Below, one piece after another: positions 7,832-15,376 of a stretch of 64,000 nucleotides of DNA; the stretch's first letter is position 1; each line of letters opens with the position of its first letter. Both the position numbers and the translations under genes were made by a program. This stretch comes from Bradyrhizobium vignae (lineage in GTDB: Bacteria > Pseudomonadota > Alphaproteobacteria > Rhizobiales > Xanthobacteraceae). Where the stretch lies: positions 186,001 through 250,000 of the forward strand of contig NZ_RDQF01000003.1 in the NCBI RefSeq assembly GCF_004114425.1, written 5' to 3'. Under the pieces are notes generated by a model. It saw only the letters and a program-made list of their open reading frames with translations. It was not told where the DNA came from and made no database searches.

Positions 7832-7849
7832 CGAGAGAGAACAACAATC

Positions 7850-8614
7850 ATGAGCCTATATAGCTGTACTATTTCAACCACCCCGGCCAATGCCAACGGG
7901 GAGACCACAACCTCAATCAGTTCGGAGCGTATCAATGACCACGCTGGCTCCGTCATTTCCTCAGAGGACTTCGCCAGCACCGGGCCAACGGTGCTTGACG
8001 GGCAGACCGGCGCAAGGCGCTCTGTCCTGTCGGAGGCCGATCTTCAACCGACCGACATCATCGAAGTGGCTGGCATTCCGATGACCGTGGTGCAAGCCAG
8101 GGCGGCGGGCGTCAAGGTCAGCGTGGACAGCGCGGCCAGCGAGGCCGTGACGCCAAAGGCTCCCGGCGCTGAGAGCGAGGCTGCTGAGACCGTCGATGAC
8201 CGGAAGGTCGATGACGGTAGAGGCACTGACGCGGAGATCGTGGCGATGGACAACGTGGTCGCGGCGGTCGCGATGCACACTGGACTTGATCAGGAAGCCG
8301 CCATTGAACTCGGGAGGGACATCCTGACGGGCGAGCTTGCGCAGGATGACGTGATCTGGACCGGCTTGCAGCATCGAGGCATCAGCAAAGACGCCGCCGT
8401 TGGCTCGGTGCAGCAAGTCGTTTCTGTCGGACAGGCAGCGGCCATCCGTGAGCTTGGACAGGCTGACTACGATGAACTGTCCCGCCTTGCCGACAACAGC
8501 GCGGCCATCAAGAGTGTCGTGATTGATCACGGCATTAAGCGCATGACCGGCAAGACCAAGAACGTGACCTGGAAGCATGTGCTGGCGCTGGCCCGGCAGT
8601 ATGCGCGGGCCTGA
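7850..8614 (+). CDS. Hypothetical 254-residue protein of the element
   Basis: No family is recognised. Residues 1-120 are Ser/Thr- and Asp-rich and probably disordered; residues 125-254 look folded and helical (DNVVAAVAMHTGLDQEAAIELG, GLQHRGISKDAAVGSVQQVV) and end in a basic stretch (KRMTGKTKNVTWKHVLALARQYARA). GAGAGAG 18-12 bases before the ATG can serve as ribosome-binding site. It is the last large gene of the rightward operon. A scaffold- or regulator-like role cannot be tested from sequence alone. Confidence 0.6.
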   Translation: MSLYSCTISTTPANANGETTTSISSERINDHAGSVISSEDFASTGPTVLDGQTGARRSVLSEADLQPTDIIEVAGIPMTVVQARAAGVKVSVDSAASEAVTPKAPGAESEAAETVDDRKVDDGRGTDAEIVAMDNVVAAVAMHTGLDQEAAIELGRDILTGELAQDDVIWTGLQHRGISKDAAVGSVQQVVSVGQAAAIRELGQADYDELSRLADNSAAIKSVVIDHGIKRMTGKTKNVTWKHVLALARQYARA

Positions 8615-8678
8615 TGACCCGGCCATGGTGGAACCGCGTTAATGCTGGATCGTTACCTTCCGTTCTGGAAGACCAACG

Positions 8679-8843
8679 ATGTGCGAACGATGCGCGAAGC
8701 TGGACGAGAAGATCGAGCACTGCCGGGCTATCGCAAGCAGGATAACAGATCAGTTCACCGGAGTAGCGCTGGAGAACCTTGTCCTGCAATACGAAGCTGA
8801 AAAGCTGGCGCTGCATCCAAAGCCAGACACCAGCGGCGAATGA
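8679..8843 (+). CDS. Small CxxC protein, 54 residues
   Basis: ATG at 8679 opens a 54-residue frame starting MCERCAKLDEKIEHCRAIA and continuing RITDQFTGVALENLVLQYEA to a charged end. The N-terminal CxxC plus a third Cys near residue 15 may bind metal. Small CERC-type proteins of this design are common in rhizobial genomes and phages and have no known role. GGAAG lies 10 bases before the start. It is the last rightward gene before the convergent integrase. Confidence 0.6.
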   Translation: MCERCAKLDEKIEHCRAIASRITDQFTGVALENLVLQYEAEKLALHPKPDTSGE

Positions 8844-8899
8844 CACCACCATCGTGAACAGACTGGACGAGGAATGATCTGAGATGGTGCGGGCCTCAG

Positions 8900-8941
8900 G
8901 CTGGCGGTTGCTGGCCTGAGGCTGGCGGTTGCTGGCCTGAG
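8900..8941. repeat. Two perfect 21-bp tandem copies between convergent genes
   Basis: A 21-bp unit (GCTGGCGGTTG followed by CTGGCCTGAG) occurs at 8900-8920 and 8921-8941. The flank at 8893 (GCCTCAG) is complementary to the CTGAGGC ends, so a hairpin can form. It lies at the end of the rightward operon and just after the integrase stop, a likely shared terminator region. Confidence 0.6.
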
Positions 8942-8950
8942 GCAGGCGCT

Positions 8951-10228
8951 CTAAGCCGCCTTGGCTTCCGGGGTGGCTGCTGCGGCATCCGAAACCTCGT
9001 AGCTCACACGCTCGATCAAAGGCCGGTCCAACTCAGCCCCGACCTTTTGACTGTAGCCGCGTGTAACGTTTCCCTTTGTACTGTGACCGAGAATACGCTT
9101 GATGGCACTCTCCTCCGCACCGAGCGCGGTCAGTTTGGACGCGAATGTGTGACGGAGAGCGTGGAAGTCGCGCTTCGTCGGAACACCGTCAATCTCCACA
9201 ATGCGCGGGAGGTTCAACTTCTCTACCAGCGACCTGAACGCTGTGGACAGCTTGTGAACGGTGAGCTTGTCGTTTGCCGATGCGAGACGGATAGCCGCTT
9301 CCTTCGCCTTCGGATGACAGGCAATGCGGCGGATGGCATTTGTAGTTTTGGCATTTTGCAGCGGAACTACAAGCTGGTTCTCACCTGCGTCGTAAATGAG
9401 GCCACGGATTTCTTGAGCGCGGAGGCCTGAGTAAGCTGCCACGATGATGCAATCCCGTAGCCATTGGGGAGCGGTGTTAGCCACAGTGAGGCGGACCAAC
9501 TCCTTTGGGGTCCATATACCCTTTTCAAGAAGAGGCTTGTGCGCGTCGATACGGAGGCTCCTTATCGCCTCGCGAACGTGATTGTGGCCGTGATAGTGCA
9601 ACAGATTACGCGTGGCAGTGAGTAGGTTGCGAACAGATTTGGCGGTGTGATCCCGCTGGTATTCACGGACCAAAGAGATAATGGATACCTCGTTGATTTC
9701 CTCCAATGTAGGAAACTTATTGATGACGAGCTTGAGTAACCCAGCGTACAGCTTGCGGGTTGTGGGCTTGAGCTTGGCACCGGCGAGGAATTCTTCGACA
9801 GCCAACTCGGTGGGAAATCTCTTGCCGCTGGCAATACCGTTGAACTCTGCCGCCTTCTCGCTCGACGCGAGACCATGAAGCTGTTCGGGAACATCCGAGT
9901 TATAGATATCGTTCGTGCACTCCTCCACGATCTCTAAGACCGCTTGTCGTTCAGAACCGAGCAAGTCCTTTCTCAACTGCAAGGCTGCGTGAAGCTCGCG
10001 GGGATTTAGGTGCTTGCCGCGAGGCAGGGCACGATAGGCATTCCACTCGGCCTCCAATTCTTTGAGGCGAGCGTCACGGATGCGGCGGGCGGCAATCAAG
10101 TCCGTTGTCTTGAGGCTTTCGCGGATCGTGTCCTCACCTTGGTGAAGCTCACGAACATCAGCAGGGATTCGCTTGATCAGGTACCAAGTTCGTCCACGTT
10201 TGCTCAGGTATCTATTCACAGTGCGCAA
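8951..10228 (-). CDS. Tyrosine-type site-specific integrase
   Basis: A 425-residue recombinase of the DUF6538/phage-integrase type. The N terminus (YLSKRGRTWYLIKRIPADV) matches the DUF6538 arm-binding part; a SAM-like core-binding domain covers about 150-225; the catalytic domain has the first Arg in YSGLRAQEI, HALRHTFAS (H-x-x-R), LGH and the nucleophilic Tyr in TRGYSQK. All catalytic residues are present, so it should be active. It sits 75 bases from the tRNA-Val end that carries the attachment site and so is the enzyme that inserted the element. AT-rich sequence precedes the start. Confidence 0.93.
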   Translation of the reverse strand: MRTVNRYLSKRGRTWYLIKRIPADVRELHQGEDTIRESLKTTDLIAARRIRDARLKELEAEWNAYRALPRGKHLNPRELHAALQLRKDLLGSERQAVLEIVEECTNDIYNSDVPEQLHGLASSEKAAEFNGIASGKRFPTELAVEEFLAGAKLKPTTRKLYAGLLKLVINKFPTLEEINEVSIISLVREYQRDHTAKSVRNLLTATRNLLHYHGHNHVREAIRSLRIDAHKPLLEKGIWTPKELVRLTVANTAPQWLRDCIIVAAYSGLRAQEIRGLIYDAGENQLVVPLQNAKTTNAIRRIACHPKAKEAAIRLASANDKLTVHKLSTAFRSLVEKLNLPRIVEIDGVPTKRDFHALRHTFASKLTALGAEESAIKRILGHSTKGNVTRGYSQKVGAELDRPLIERVSYEVSDAAAATPEAKAA

Positions 10229-10303
10229 CCGAATTGTCTCCCACTTTGTAGCACAGCCACAAGGCCTAAACTACTGAGTTATAAGGAGATCAATGGGTTA
10301 GGG

Positions 10304-10326
10304 TGGTGGGCACGACAGGGATCGAA
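10304..10326. repeat. attR: 23-bp attachment site inside tRNA-Val
   Basis: Identical to 2544-2566. It covers the tRNA T loop to the CCA end, the common crossover region for tyrosine integrases. Confidence 0.85.
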
Positions 10327-10378
10327 CCTGTGACCCCTACCATGTCAAGGTAGTGCTCTCCCGCTGAGCTACGTGCCC
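10304..10378 (-). tRNA. tRNA-Val (anticodon GAC), restored by the element
   Basis: The minus strand folds to a full cloverleaf: acceptor GGGCACG/CGTGCCC, D arm GCTC/GAGC, anticodon stem CTACC/GGTAG with loop TTGACAT (anticodon GAC), T arm ACAGG/CCTGT with TTCGATC, and an encoded CCA end. It is 75 nt long. The last 23 nt are the element's right attachment site, so the gene stays intact after insertion. Confidence 0.95.
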
Positions 10379-10450
10379 TAGAGGTCATTTCATCGGTGGG
10401 GTCCCTATAACGGCTCAGGGGACCCGGCGCAAGGACGGAAGGGGGCCGAT

Positions 10451-10810
10451 TTAGGCCGCCAGCATCTTGTTCACTTCACTGACCAATTCGCGCAGGTGCA
10501 CGGGCTTGGACAGCACCTTGGCGTTCTTGGGGGCGTCCGAATCCGAGTTCAGGGCGACCGCCGCGAAGCCGGTGATGAACATGATCTTGATGTCGGGGTC
10601 GAGTTCCGAGGCGCGGCGGGCGAGCTCGATCCCGTCCATCTCCGGCATCACGATGTCGGTGAGCAGCATCTCGAACGGCTCTTCCCGCAACCGCTGATAG
10701 GCGGCCATGCCGTTGTCGTGGGACGAGACCTGAAAACCGGCGTTTTCCAGCGCCTTGACCAGGAAACGGCGCATGTCGTTGTCGTCTTCGGCGAGCAGGA
10801 TCTTTGGCAT
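10451..10810 (-). CDS. cpdR: Response regulator CpdR
   Basis: A 119-residue single-domain receiver. D9 and D10 (LLAEDD) and the phospho-acceptor D52 (LLTDIVMPEMDG) are present, with T/S switch region FITGFAAVAL and K102 in LSKP. The sequence closely follows CpdR of other alphaproteobacteria, where the unphosphorylated form delivers substrates to the ClpXP protease during the cell cycle and the CckA-ChpT phosphorelay switches it off. There is no output domain, as expected. It stands alone, downstream of tRNA-Val, and diverges from the N-formylglutamate amidohydrolase gene. Confidence 0.92.
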   Translation of the reverse strand: MPKILLAEDDNDMRRFLVKALENAGFQVSSHDNGMAAYQRLREEPFEMLLTDIVMPEMDGIELARRASELDPDIKIMFITGFAAVALNSDSDAPKNAKVLSKPVHLRELVSEVNKMLAA

Positions 10811-11140
10811 GGCAGGAAACGTCGAATCCCCAGAGGATATCAGCAGAGGTCACTAAGCCCGACAGAGGGTAAATTTGGGGTGAAAATCTTTACCTTGGGC
10901 CGGCTGCGCTGCCGGCTCTTTGTGAACCGGAATGGGCTCCGAATCAATCGAGCCGAATCGACTGATCCCCGCCGCGATAGCTGCACGGTTAAGACGTGTT
11001 CCAGCGCTCTTCGCATCTTTTCGCTTGGCAGAATGGTTGCGATTCCGGACAATGACGACACATAAGAGCCGCTCGACCGGCCGAATCGATGCGATCTGGT
11101 CCCTGCCAGATCCCGGCGCGAAGGGACGAAGCCTGAGAAG
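10811..11140. other. Divergent intergenic region of cpdR and the amidohydrolase
   Basis: These 330 bases hold no credible gene. They contain an imperfect GCCGGC hairpin near 10900 and a possible sigma-54 -24/-12 element at 11027-11040. Confidence 0.5.
11026..11040 (+). promoter_or_regulatory. Possible sigma-54 promoter (-24/-12)
   Basis: TGGCAG-AATGG-TTGC gives GG at 11027-11028 and GC at 11039-11040 with the required 10-base spacing. It is oriented toward the N-formylglutamate amidohydrolase gene about 100 bases downstream, and nitrogen control of that enzyme would make sense. One motif match by eye is weak evidence. Confidence 0.3.
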
Positions 11141-12031
11141 ATGACCCGGTTTGACGGCGACATGTGGCCAGCCTTCGAGATCTTCGAGCCCGCCGAATGG
11201 CGCGCGCCTATCATCTTCAACTCGCCCCATTCCGGCTCGACCTATCCGGACGAATTCCTGGCGGCGTCACGGATCGACCTGCCGACGCTGCGGCGCTCGG
11301 AAGACTCGTTCATGGACGAGCTGATCGGCCATTTGAGCGAGCGCGGCTTTCCGACGGTGCGGGTCAACTTTCCGCGCTCCTATGTCGACGTCAACCGCGA
11401 GCCCTATGAGCTCGATCCCCGCATGTTCGCCGGACGGCTGCCGAGCTTCGCCAACACCCGGTCGATGCGGGTCGCGGGCGGCCTCGGCACCATTCCGCGC
11501 GTGGTCGGCGATGGCCAGGAGATCTATCGCGACCGCATCCTGGTCGACGACGCGCTGGGGCGGATCGAGATGCTCTACAAGCCCTATCATCGTGCGCTGC
11601 GCCGGCTCATCAACAAGGTGCACCAGATGTTCGGCACCGTGGTGCTGGTCGACTGCCACTCGATGCCTTCGGTCGGCGTCAGCAGGGACGAGCCGCGCCG
11701 GCCCGACATCGTGATCGGCGATCGCTACGGCACGAGCTGTACGCCGCTGCTTCCCGATCGCGTCGAGGAGACCTTGTCAGGGCTCGGCTATTCGATCGGC
11801 CGCAACAAGCCCTATGCCGGCGGTTTCATCACCGAACATTACGGCAATCCCGCAAGCGGCCTGCACGCCGTACAGCTCGAGCTCAATCGCGCGATCTACA
11901 TGGACGAGCGGCGGCGCGAGCGGAGCGCGCGCTTTGCACAAGTGGCCTCCGACTTCGGCGTTCTCGCCGACGTACTGGCAACCACGATTCCGTTCGCCGA
12001 TCTCGGCCCGTTCCAGGCCGCGGCGGAATAG
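11141..12031 (+). CDS. N-formylglutamate amidohydrolase
   Basis: A 296-residue protein of the N-formylglutamate amidohydrolase family, which releases formate and glutamate from N-formylglutamate in one route of histidine breakdown. Visible motifs: NSPHSGSTYP (metal His), RSEDSFMDEL, VNFPRSYVDVNREPYELDP, VDCHSMPS and GGFITEHYGNP. There is no signal peptide. The start at 11141 is used; an ATG at 11162 is also possible. The pairing with cpdR in divergent orientation is common in Rhizobiales. No other hut gene is near. Confidence 0.88.
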   Translation: MTRFDGDMWPAFEIFEPAEWRAPIIFNSPHSGSTYPDEFLAASRIDLPTLRRSEDSFMDELIGHLSERGFPTVRVNFPRSYVDVNREPYELDPRMFAGRLPSFANTRSMRVAGGLGTIPRVVGDGQEIYRDRILVDDALGRIEMLYKPYHRALRRLINKVHQMFGTVVLVDCHSMPSVGVSRDEPRRPDIVIGDRYGTSCTPLLPDRVEETLSGLGYSIGRNKPYAGGFITEHYGNPASGLHAVQLELNRAIYMDERRRERSARFAQVASDFGVLADVLATTIPFADLGPFQAAAE

Positions 12032-12559
12032 GACCCGGCTCTTCTCCGTCCAATGATGTTGTCTGCGAGTGGCGCGATGGCGTCTTCGCTTTGCAAGCTT
12101 GCGCGCCTTGAAATGAAAGCAGAGGCGCCAAGAAAAAAGGGCCGCTTCTGATGAAGAAGCGGCCCAAGTCTAGGGAGGAAACGCCCAAGGAGGGCAGCGG
12201 TAACGCCAAGCGCTACCGCACCGCAACAATATGCGACCGCGCCGCACAAAGTGCAAGGGCTTTTGAGCGGTTTCCCATGCAATTCTCACATGGCTCAGTT
12301 GCTTCCAGAGAAACCCAGATTCAGTTTCTTTGATAAGGAAATTCAATGGGTTGATAGTCATTTGCATACAAACAAGGCAAGTGCGGAACTAAGTTTTCAA
12401 CTCTGTGATCGATATTTGGCCAGGAGATGACTGGGATGAGGCAGCGTGCTCGGCATCCAAAATACCAGGGAGCAAAATCAAGACAGCGCTGCACGCGGCA
12501 GGCGAATTGAGCTAGGCAGGAGGCGCGTTCATCCAACCTTCGCTTCGAGGATTCGGCCT
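12032..12559. other. Intergenic region holding the small-RNA candidate
   Basis: Apart from the RNA at 12133-12221 and its promoter, I see nothing defined between 12260 and 12559. The frame upstream of the hisN start is open to 12446 but has no family similarity. Confidence 0.5.
12133..12221 (-). ncRNA. Candidate small RNA with CCUCC motifs and intrinsic terminator
   Basis: On the minus strand TTGCAC (12256-12251), a 17-bp spacer and CATATT (12233-12228) form a promoter predicting a start near 12221. The roughly 89-nt RNA would have a 5' hairpin (12197-12219, 10-bp arms), a small hairpin GCCC-TCCTT-GGGC (12183-12195) with CCUCC facing the loop, an unpaired CCTCCC (12173-12178), and a terminator stem GGGCCGCTTC/GAAGCGGCCC (12139-12165) followed by six T. 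Exposed CCUCC motifs, complementary to Shine-Dalgarno sites, are typical of alphaproteobacterial trans-acting small RNAs. No gene is antisense to it. Confidence 0.6.
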
Positions 12560-13342
12560 GTGACGGTGATCGACTTCTCCGCCTTCATCGGACGGCTCGC
12601 CACCGTCTCCGGCGAAACCATCCTGCCGTTCTTCCGCACCTCGCTGTCGATCGACGACAAGAGCAAGACCAAGGATTTCGACCCGGTGACGGAGGCCGAC
12701 CGCGCCGCCGAGGCCGTGATGCGGCGGCTGATCAAGGCCAACTTTCCCCAGCACGGCATCGTCGGCGAGGAATTCGGCAACGAGCGCGAGGACGCCGACT
12801 ACGTCTGGGTGCTCGACCCCATCGACGGCACCAAATCCTTCATCGGCGGTTTTCCGATCTGGGGCACGCTGATCGCGCTCTTGCACAAGGGCACGCCGGT
12901 ATTCGGCATGATGCACCAGCCCTTCATCGGCGAGCGCTTTTCCGGCGACAATGGCTCGGCCCATTACAAAGGGCCCTCCGGCGAGCGCCGGCTCCAGGTC
13001 CGCCGCTGCGCTTCGCTGTCGGAAGCCACGACCTACACCACCAGCCCGCTGCTCATGAACGAGAGCGACCGCGCCATCTTCGGCCGCATCGAGCGCGGCG
13101 CGCGGCTGTCGCGCTATGGCGGCGATTGCTACTCCTATTGCATGCTCGCGGCCGGGCACGTCGACCTCGTGGTCGAGACCGAGCTGAAGTCCTATGACAT
13201 CGCAGCGCTGATTCCGATCGTGACCGGCGCCGGCGGCGTCGTCACCACCTGGGAAGGCAAGCCGGCCCAGGCCGGCGGCCGCATCATCGCGGCCGGCGAC
13301 GCGCGGGTTCACGAAGAAGCCTTGAGGCTTTTGAACCAATAA
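12560..13342 (+). CDS. hisN: Histidinol-phosphatase, inositol-monophosphatase type
   Basis: A 260-residue protein from the GTG at 12560, preceded by GAGG. Inositol-monophosphatase motifs are complete: DPVTEADRAAE, GIVGEEFG, WVLDPIDGTKSF (metal-binding DPIDGT) and GGDCYSYCMLAAGHVD ... SYDIAALIPIV. The length and the GGFPIWGTLIALLH segment match HisN enzymes of alphaproteobacteria, which dephosphorylate L-histidinol phosphate in histidine synthesis. An upstream ATG at 12446 would add a basic, unrelated extension. It is followed after 19 bases by the TctC-type gene, but no other his gene is near, so an inositol phosphatase role is the main alternative. Confidence 0.85.
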   Translation: MTVIDFSAFIGRLATVSGETILPFFRTSLSIDDKSKTKDFDPVTEADRAAEAVMRRLIKANFPQHGIVGEEFGNEREDADYVWVLDPIDGTKSFIGGFPIWGTLIALLHKGTPVFGMMHQPFIGERFSGDNGSAHYKGPSGERRLQVRRCASLSEATTYTTSPLLMNESDRAIFGRIERGARLSRYGGDCYSYCMLAAGHVDLVVETELKSYDIAALIPIVTGAGGVVTTWEGKPAQAGGRIIAAGDARVHEEALRLLNQ

Positions 13343-13361
13343 CAAGCGCGCGGAGGCTTGC

Positions 13362-14348
13362 ATGACCGTCTCACGCAGGCTGCTCGTTGAATGGCTCTTA
13401 TTGTTCTTGGGATTGTTCCTGCTGCCGCCGTCATTGGCATCGGCACAGAATTTTCCGGCCAAGCCGATCAAGCTGATCGTGCCCTTCCCGGCCGGCGGCC
13501 CCAACGACATCATCGCCCGGGTGATCGGGCGGCGCATGTCGGAACTCTCAGGACAGCCGGTGCTGATCGACAATCGCGGCGGCCAGGGCGGCGTGCTCGG
13601 CACCGATGCGGTTTCGAAGGCCCCGCCTGACGGCTACACCATCGCGATCTCCTCAGCCGGCGCGCTCGCAATCAGCCCGAGCATCGAGAAGGTCGCCTAT
13701 GACACGCAGGCGGATCTCACACCGGTGACGCTGGTTGCGACCGTGCCGGAAATGCTTGTGGTGGCCACCAACGTGCCCGCAAAGGACATCGGCGAATTGA
13801 TCGCGCTCGCCAAGGCGCAGCCGGGCAAGCTCAACTTCGCCTCCTCCGGCCCCGGCAGCCTGCCGCACCTCGCCGGCGAATTGTTCAAGCTGACGGCAAA
13901 GATCGACGTCGTGCACGTGCCCTATCGCGGCGCCGCTCCGGCCGTGAACGATCTCCTGGGCCAGCAGGTGCAGATGACCTTCCTCGACCTGCCGGTGCTG
14001 CTGCCACAGGTCAAGGCCGGCGCGCTGAAGCCGATCGCGGTCGGCTCCGCCGAACGCGCACCGACCGCGCCTGACGTACCGACTCTTTCGGAAGCCGGTT
14101 TGCCCGATCTGCGCGTCGAGAACTGGTATGGCATGGTGGCGCCCAAGGGCACGCCGAGGGAGATCGTCGCGGCGCTGCATGCTCTCGCGACCAAGGCCAT
14201 GGCGGATCCCGCGGTGAAGGAGAAGCTTGCCGCACAGGGCGCGACGCTGATCGGCGACGAGCCGGAGCATTTTCGCGGCTTCATCGCCGACGAGACCAGC
14301 AAGTGGGCGAAAGTGATCAAGGACGCGGGCGTGGAGACGGCGAAGTAG
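13362..14348 (+). CDS. Bug/TctC family periplasmic solute-binding protein
   Basis: A 328-residue secreted protein. Residues 1-28 are a signal peptide (LLLFLGLFLLPPSLASA), then the family opening AKPIKLIVPFPAGGPNDIIAR, IDNRGGQGG, GTDAVSKAPPDGYT and the later VPTLSEAGLPD and WYGMVAPKGTP. Such proteins capture carboxylates for tripartite tricarboxylate transporters. The TctA and TctB membrane subunits are not in the window, so this is an orphan binding protein, which is common in this family. It follows hisN by 19 bases. Confidence 0.9.
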   Translation: MTVSRRLLVEWLLLFLGLFLLPPSLASAQNFPAKPIKLIVPFPAGGPNDIIARVIGRRMSELSGQPVLIDNRGGQGGVLGTDAVSKAPPDGYTIAISSAGALAISPSIEKVAYDTQADLTPVTLVATVPEMLVVATNVPAKDIGELIALAKAQPGKLNFASSGPGSLPHLAGELFKLTAKIDVVHVPYRGAAPAVNDLLGQQVQMTFLDLPVLLPQVKAGALKPIAVGSAERAPTAPDVPTLSEAGLPDLRVENWYGMVAPKGTPREIVAALHALATKAMADPAVKEKLAAQGATLIGDEPEHFRGFIADETSKWAKVIKDAGVETAK

Positions 14349-14352
14349 TCGT

Positions 14353-14389
14353 GCTTACCCTCCCCTGGAGGGGCCTGGAGGGGGTAAGC
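14353..14389. terminator. Stem-loop between convergent genes
   Basis: GCTTACCCTCC at 14353 pairs with GGAGGGGGTAAGC ending at 14389, enclosing a short GC-rich loop. It lies five bases after the TctC-type stop and before the convergent LysR gene. No T-run follows, so termination strength is unclear. Confidence 0.5.
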
Positions 14390-14396
14390 GAAGAGC

Positions 14397-15287
14397 TCAC
14401 ATCGCCTCCGCCCGCAAATGCTCCACCAGCATCTTGGCCGGCCTTGCCAGCGCCTTGAAGTTTCGCGCGCAGATCACGAGGCGACGGTTGGCCCAATTGT
14501 CACGCAGGCGGACCATGGCGAGCGGCATGGTCTTGGCGCAGCGGCGTGCGGCAGCTTCAGGCACGAGGGCTACGCCGACATCGGCGGCGACCATCTGGCA
14601 GATCGCGTCGAAATCGCGCAGGCGCGCGCGGAAATGCGGGCGCATGCCGAGCCGCGCGGCGTGCTTCGAAATGTGCATCTGCAGCGCGGTGGCGCTGGTG
14701 AGCCCGACGAACTCGCAAGCCCCCGCCTCCTGGAAATCGATCTGGCGGCGGCCGGCGAACGGGCCACGGCGCGAGGTCACCAGCGTCAGGCGATCCTCGC
14801 TGAAGGGGAAGCGTTCGATATGCTCCGGCAGCGCGTGCTCGGCGGCAAAGCCGAGATCGGCGGCACCGGCGGTGATCGCCGCCGCGATATCGGTGCTCTC
14901 GCGCTCCTCGATGTCGATGGCGACATCGCGATGCTCTCGCAGGAAACCGGCGAGCGCCTTCGGCAGATGCTCCGACAGGCCCGACGTGTTGGCGAGGAAA
15001 TGCACGCTGGCGCGCACGCCGCTCGCATAGCTGGCGAGATCGCCGCGCATGGCGTCGATCTGGTGGATGACCAGCCGCGCATGATCGAGCAGGCTCTCAC
15101 CGGCCGCGGTCAACTCCACGCCGCGGCGCCCGCGCTTGAGCAGCGCGACGCCGAGCGCGTCCTCGAGCCCCTTGATGCGCGCGCTGGCCGAGGCCAGCGC
15201 CAGGTGCGAGCGCTCCGCGCCGCGGGTGATGCTGCGCTGGTCGGCGACCGCGATGAAGAGCTGGAGGTCGACGAGGTCGAAGCGCAT
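14397..15287 (-). CDS. LysR family transcriptional regulator
   Basis: A 296-residue LysR regulator. The N-terminal winged helix-turn-helix (LQLFIAVADQRSITRGAERSH... ASARIKGLEDALGVALLKR) is followed by the usual ligand-binding domain (about 90-290). It diverges from the TauE/SafE exporter with an 89-base gap, the standard arrangement in which such a regulator controls the divergent gene and itself. The effector is unknown; a sulfonate or organic acid would fit the neighbour. Confidence 0.92.
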   Translation of the reverse strand: MRFDLVDLQLFIAVADQRSITRGAERSHLALASASARIKGLEDALGVALLKRGRRGVELTAAGESLLDHARLVIHQIDAMRGDLASYASGVRASVHFLANTSGLSEHLPKALAGFLREHRDVAIDIEERESTDIAAAITAGAADLGFAAEHALPEHIERFPFSEDRLTLVTSRRGPFAGRRQIDFQEAGACEFVGLTSATALQMHISKHAARLGMRPHFRARLRDFDAICQMVAADVGVALVPEAAARRCAKTMPLAMVRLRDNWANRRLVICARNFKALARPAKMLVEHLRAEAM

Positions 15288-15376
15288 GGCGGTTCTCCAA
15301 AGCCTTCGTCTAAGACGAAGGCTCTCTCCGTAACCTCCAGATTGTGCCTGATCGCGGCTTCGGTCAATGTGCAGAT

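Larger units (their letters stand above)
2544..10326. mobile_element. Integrative element in tRNA-Val (tyrosine-integrase type)
   Basis: Bases 2544-2566 and 10304-10326 are identical over 23 bp. The right copy is the 3' end of tRNA-Val (T loop, T arm, acceptor and CCA), and the left copy is an orphan fragment. A tyrosine recombinase (8951-10228) reads away from the tRNA, the usual arrangement for a tRNA-targeting island. The interior includes an AT-rich stretch near 3400-3560 and about ten short genes of phage/plasmid character: serine resolvase, ParB-like protein, zinc-finger protein and chained micro-genes. I see no capsid, portal, large terminase, relaxase or transport gene, so it resembles a small satellite or an integrative plasmid-like element. 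Confidence 0.85.
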
